Assembly: GCA_030747575.1 (NCBI GenBank)
Contig: JASLKI010000317.1
Location: 1 to 8,218, forward strand
Length of the DNA stretch: 8,218 bases
Direction of reading: 5' to 3'
From: Verrucomicrobiota bacterium
Lineage (GTDB): Bacteria; Verrucomicrobiota; Verrucomicrobiia; Limisphaerales; UBA1096
How positions within the stretch are numbered: position 1 is the stretch's first letter; every line of letters starts with the position of its first letter. The notes beneath the pieces are model-generated. The model saw only the letters and a program-made list of their open reading frames with translations. It made no database searches and had not been told where the DNA came from. Made by a program: the position numbers and the translations under genes. Below, one piece after another: positions 5,692-8,218 of the stretch.

Positions 5692-7293
5692 ATGTCCATC
5701 TTGAAACGACTTTCCCTTCTCGCCTGGCTTTGTGCCGCCTCGTTCACATCGCTTGGCCTAGCGGCGGAGAAATCTTCCGATAACAAAAAAGCCGATGCAG
5801 CGTTCTGGAACTCCGTCTATGCCGAGAACCACGTGCTCGACGTCCAAATCTCGATCACGCGCGAAGCGTGGGACGCGATGCAACCTCAGCGACGCGAACG
5901 TCGTCCCGGCGAGGACGCTCCTCGGGTAGACTTCGGCAACCAGTTTCCCTACGCCAAGACGAAGGTGGTCATCGATGGCCTGTCACTCCCGGACACCGGC
6001 ATGCGCTTCAAGGGGAATTCGTCTTATCGCTTTGCCTCACGCGGACTGAAGCGGCCGTTCAAGATCGACACAAACCGATTCACCAAGGGCCAAAAGCTGC
6101 ACGGACGCACCAAGCTCAATTTCTCCAACGCCTTCCTCGACTCCGCGTTTATGAAGGAGAAACTCGGCTATGAACTGTACCACGCCGCCGGGATGCCCAC
6201 TCCAGGCGTCGGCTGGGCCGACGTCACGCTGACGATAGAGGGCTTGGCCAAGAAAAAGCCGCTGGGCATCTACGTGATCATCGAGCAGGTGGATGATCGT
6301 TACATCGAGGAAAACCTGGGCAAGGCCTCGAAAGGGAGCCTGTTGATGAAACCGGAGTCGGTGGACGACTGGCGTTATCTGGGGGAGGAACCAAAAGCCT
6401 ATGAGCGCTACAACATCAAATTGGGAGAAAAGAACGTGGACCAAATCCGGCGCTTCGCCAAGCTACTCAAGCTGATAGAGCAAGGATCGGACGACGAATT
6501 CGCCCGCGAGATTGGCAAACGCATGAACCTCGAACAGTTCGCCGGCTACCTCGCCGCGACCTCGATACTCGTGAACATCGACAGCTATATCGGCATGCCG
6601 CACAACTACTATCTATTGATGGACAAGGCCGACGGCAAGCTGCGGATGTTGCCGTGGGATCTCAACGAGACGTTCGGTACCTTCACCATGGGACGCTCAC
6701 CGGAGATGCTGGTCAAATGGGACATTGATCGCCCGTGGATTTCACGCCGCCGCATTGTCGAACGATTGTTTGCGACCGAACAATTCCCAAAGCTTTACAG
6801 AAATGCCGTGACCAAGTTGATGAAGAATGATTTCACCGAAAAGAAATACTTTGCCCGCATTGAGGAATTCGAAAAGGCCATTGCTCCGCATGTGAAAAAG
6901 GACACCGATGGCCCCGGATCGGAGGGACTCCGGATAGGCATCAACGGCGACAGCGACGGCATCAATCGGGCGGTGAACCGGAGGGTCCTGGCCATCAAAC
7001 CGTTCATCACCCGGCGCATCGAGTCGGTGAATTCCCAGTTGGCAGGCAAAAGCGAAGGTGAACCAATAGCCGGCCGAGATAAGCGCCGGCGGCCGCCCAA
7101 TCCCCCCGACGGCCCGCCGAGAGTCACGCAATTGCTCCCGGCAATGGATGCACTGGATAGAGACAAAAACGGCGAGATTTCAGCCCGCGAAATCGAGCAA
7201 GCCGTCGCCCGATTAAAGTCGCTCGACCGCAACAGCGACGGAAAACTCGACGAGGTTGAACTGCGCCCAAGCCCTGAACGCCGGCCCCGCTAA
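5692..7293 (+). CDS. Secreted CotH-like kinase family protein with C-terminal EF-hand pair
   Basis: This 533-residue protein has a Sec signal peptide (residues 1-25, ending LGLAA). The CotH fold (PF08757), founded on the Bacillus spore-coat kinase CotH, covers about residues 45-445: MRFKGNSS (104-111), KLNFSNAFLDSAFMKEKLGYE (141-161), GIYVIIEQVDDRYIEE (192-207), NIDSYIGMPHNYYLLMD (295-311) and LPWDLNETFG (320-329). In the last motif the position often held by a second Asp (WDxD) is Asn324, while Asp322, a likely metal ligand, is kept. A Pro/Arg-rich linker (461-477) leads to two canonical EF-hand loops, DRDKNGEISARE (489-500) and DRNSDGKLDEVE (512-523), implying calcium binding outside the cytoplasm. 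The last residues are basic (RPSPERRPR). GGAAGG (5672-5677) lies 14 nt before the ATG, rather far. It is probably in an operon with the Lgt-like gene. Whether it phosphorylates anything is unknown; there is no spore context here. Confidence 0.92.
   Translation: MSILKRLSLLAWLCAASFTSLGLAAEKSSDNKKADAAFWNSVYAENHVLDVQISITREAWDAMQPQRRERRPGEDAPRVDFGNQFPYAKTKVVIDGLSLPDTGMRFKGNSSYRFASRGLKRPFKIDTNRFTKGQKLHGRTKLNFSNAFLDSAFMKEKLGYELYHAAGMPTPGVGWADVTLTIEGLAKKKPLGIYVIIEQVDDRYIEENLGKASKGSLLMKPESVDDWRYLGEEPKAYERYNIKLGEKNVDQIRRFAKLLKLIEQGSDDEFAREIGKRMNLEQFAGYLAATSILVNIDSYIGMPHNYYLLMDKADGKLRMLPWDLNETFGTFTMGRSPEMLVKWDIDRPWISRRRIVERLFATEQFPKLYRNAVTKLMKNDFTEKKYFARIEEFEKAIAPHVKKDTDGPGSEGLRIGINGDSDGINRAVNRRVLAIKPFITRRIESVNSQLAGKSEGEPIAGRDKRRRPPNPPDGPPRVTQLLPAMDALDRDKNGEISAREIEQAVARLKSLDRNSDGKLDEVELRPSPERRPR
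6243..6252. repeat. Iterated palindrome, copy 5 (CTTGGCCAAG core)
   Basis: Perfect 10-bp core in the CotH-like gene, encoding Leu-Ala-Lys (residues 185-187) in a Gly-Leu-Ala-Lys-Lys-Lys surface loop. The flanks do not extend the palindrome. Confidence 0.85.
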
Positions 7294-7320
7294 CCCCGCT
7301 CGGCCAAGTCAGATGGATTG

Positions 7321-8052
7321 TCACGAGCACCCGGCTTGAGGCAGATCGGCGATTGGCCACACGCCTAGAACTTTATCAGCGAACTCGCTTTCAGTGCAGT
7401 TTTCGGCGATGCGCTTGGCTGGCTCAGGGAAGTTGAAGGGGGGGCGCGTGAGGTTGAGCGGGCGCCATTGGCCGGTAACGATGTCGTCGTTTCGCTCGGC
7501 ACTCGGGAAGCTCGTCGTCAGCAGCCACCCGGCCCCGGAGCGGGCGACATTGGCCAGGGCTACGTGCGCGTCGGCAAACGACAGGTGCACGAGACAGTCT
7601 CGGCAGAGGACGGCATCGACCTGCGGCAATTTGTCGTGAACCAAGTCCAGTTTACGGAAGCTCACGCCGTCGCGCGCGTGCTGCGCCTGGTTGCATTCGA
7701 TCAATTCGCCGACCAGGTCGCCGCCTATGTAGTCGATGCCGGCCAGGTCGGCGTGTTGCATCCAGTGAAAATCACCGCAGGGCAAATCAAGCAGCGAGGT
7801 CGCGCTCAGCTCCTTGAGCAGTGACGGCAACTCGCGGCGGATTGGCTCGGTTTCCTCCAGCGTCGAGCCGGGGCCGGACACCGACTCGGCCTCGCTCCAG
7901 TGGTTCGATTTGTAAATGTGCCGGAAGCGTTCCTCGGCGGTACCGAAGCGCTTGGCCAAGCGCTGGCCGGAACGGCGCTGCAACCAGCGGTACAGTGGTG
8001 GGGCGAACCGGCGCAGCGCCTGCTCCGCGGTTTGGCGCAGCGGCTTAGTCAT
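7321..8052 (-). CDS. Class I SAM-dependent methyltransferase
   Basis: This 243-residue protein starts at the ATG at 8052 (MTKPLRQ), preceded by GGAAGGA. A longer in-frame reading to 8148 exists, but it overlaps the upstream gene and gives a low-complexity Arg-rich extension, so I rejected it. A basic N-terminal segment (1-45) is followed by IYKSNHWSEAES-SGPGS (46-63) and a Rossmann core with the SAM-binding motif LLDLPCGDFHWM (87-98). Further blocks are YIGGDLV (108-114), LDLVHDKLPQVDAVLCRDCLVHLS (135-158, with RDCLVHL typical of one family), LLTTSF (177-182) and LNLTRPPFNFPEP (199-211). I recall this family mainly from polysaccharide and envelope gene clusters; its substrate is not defined. 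The start overlaps the end of a membrane protein gene by 8 bp, implying coupled translation. It converges on the CotH-like gene across 27 bp (7294-7320) with no visible terminator. Confidence 0.88.
   Translation of the reverse strand: MTKPLRQTAEQALRRFAPPLYRWLQRRSGQRLAKRFGTAEERFRHIYKSNHWSEAESVSGPGSTLEETEPIRRELPSLLKELSATSLLDLPCGDFHWMQHADLAGIDYIGGDLVGELIECNQAQHARDGVSFRKLDLVHDKLPQVDAVLCRDCLVHLSFADAHVALANVARSGAGWLLTTSFPSAERNDDIVTGQWRPLNLTRPPFNFPEPAKRIAENCTESEFADKVLGVWPIADLPQAGCS
7947..7964. repeat. Iterated palindrome, copy 6 (18 bp)
   Basis: AGCGCTTGGCCAAGCGCT, identical to copy 3, lies in the methyltransferase gene and encodes Arg-Leu-Ala-Lys-Arg (residues 31-35) in its basic N-terminal segment. 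Confidence 0.9.
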
Positions 8053-8218
8053 ATTCCTTCCGCGAAAAAATCCACATGCCCAGCGTGATAAACCCAGCCG
8101 AAGCCAAGCCGAGCACCCACTGCGCTGTCGCCGCCGACACCGGATCAAACAGACTCAGCGCAACGCCGTTCGGCGCAAGGCCGAGCGGCTCGCCGGACTC
8201 GTACAGCCAGCTCTTGGC
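8045..8218 (-). CDS. Membrane protein, C-terminal 57 residues (possibly an ABC-2-type permease)
   Basis: Reading leftwards from the right edge there is an uninterrupted frame of 57 codons ending in TAA at 8047-8045. The peptide ends with a hydrophobic helix, WVLGLASAGFITLGMWIFSR, followed by KEYD at the terminus. A last transmembrane helix with a short charged tail of the RKEYD type is common at the end of ABC-2 permeases and other multipass proteins, but this fragment alone cannot identify the family. The stop lies inside the first codons of the methyltransferase (8-bp overlap), supporting an operon. The upstream portion is outside the window. Confidence 0.7.
   Translation of the reverse strand, partial: AKSWLYESGEPLGLAPNGVALSLFDPVSAATAQWVLGLASAGFITLGMWIFSRKEYD

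Noticed and set aside
5106..5783. A 225-codon plus-strand open frame overlapping the Lgt-like gene and the start of the CotH-like gene
   Set aside because: It is a frame-shifted reading of the Lgt-like gene (Arg/His/Pro-rich) with no domain or initiation signal, and both true genes show clear family motifs.
7294..7320. Bidirectional terminator between the convergent CotH-like and methyltransferase genes
   Set aside because: The 27-bp gap contains no stem of useful length and no T- or A-tract.
8053..8148. N-terminal extension of the methyltransferase by 32 residues
   Set aside because: The extension is Arg/Cys/Trp-rich and antifamily in look, and it runs through the coding end of the upstream membrane protein. 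The ATG at 8052 has GGAAGGA just upstream and matches the usual family start.

Overview
The window comes from a moderately GC-rich bacterial chromosome, most likely of the Planctomycetes-Verrucomicrobia-Chlamydiae group. This rests on family knowledge: the DUF1549/DUF1553 (PSCyt2/PSD1) plus DUF1501 pair is strongly expanded there, and secreted CotH-like proteins with EF-hands are common there. A Verrucomicrobiota member is my best guess, but no rRNA or housekeeping marker is present to settle it. Shine-Dalgarno sequences are weak or badly spaced at most starts, which fits the group.

Layout. (1) 1-4116, all minus strand: a co-directional unit. It starts with a secreted PSCyt2-LamG-PSD1 protein (GTG start at 4116), overlaps by 4 bp with a Tat-exported DUF1501 protein, and after a 54-bp gap continues into a dihydrodipicolinate synthase/N-acetylneuraminate lyase family gene that runs off the left edge. 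(2) 4117-4357: an AT-rich divergent intergenic region. (3) 4358-7293, plus strand: a small four-helix membrane protein, an intrinsic terminator, a divergent Lgt-like membrane enzyme, and 21 bp later a secreted CotH-like protein with two EF-hand loops at its C-terminus. (4) 7321-8218, minus strand: the tail of a membrane protein overlapping by 8 bp the start of a SAM-dependent methyltransferase, which converges on the CotH gene across 27 bp.

The genes form three transcription groups rather than one pathway. The left unit encodes exported proteins of largely unknown biochemistry next to a cytoplasmic aldolase. The middle unit has an envelope theme (membrane protein, lipoprotein-modifying-type enzyme, secreted atypical kinase-like protein). 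The right pair looks like the edge of an envelope or glycan-related cluster.

The most unusual signal is not a gene. A palindrome built on CTTGGCCAAG, extending to AGCGCTTGGCCAAGCGCT, occurs six times, inside four unrelated genes on both strands. It is always in the reading frame that encodes Leu-Ala-Lys, usually Arg-Leu-Ala-Lys-Arg. It resembles the highly iterated palindrome HIP1 of cyanobacteria in behaviour but has a different sequence. Other points worth a second look are the apparent loss of the catalytic His and a conserved Asn in the Lgt-like enzyme, and a strong terminator placed 15 bp before that gene.
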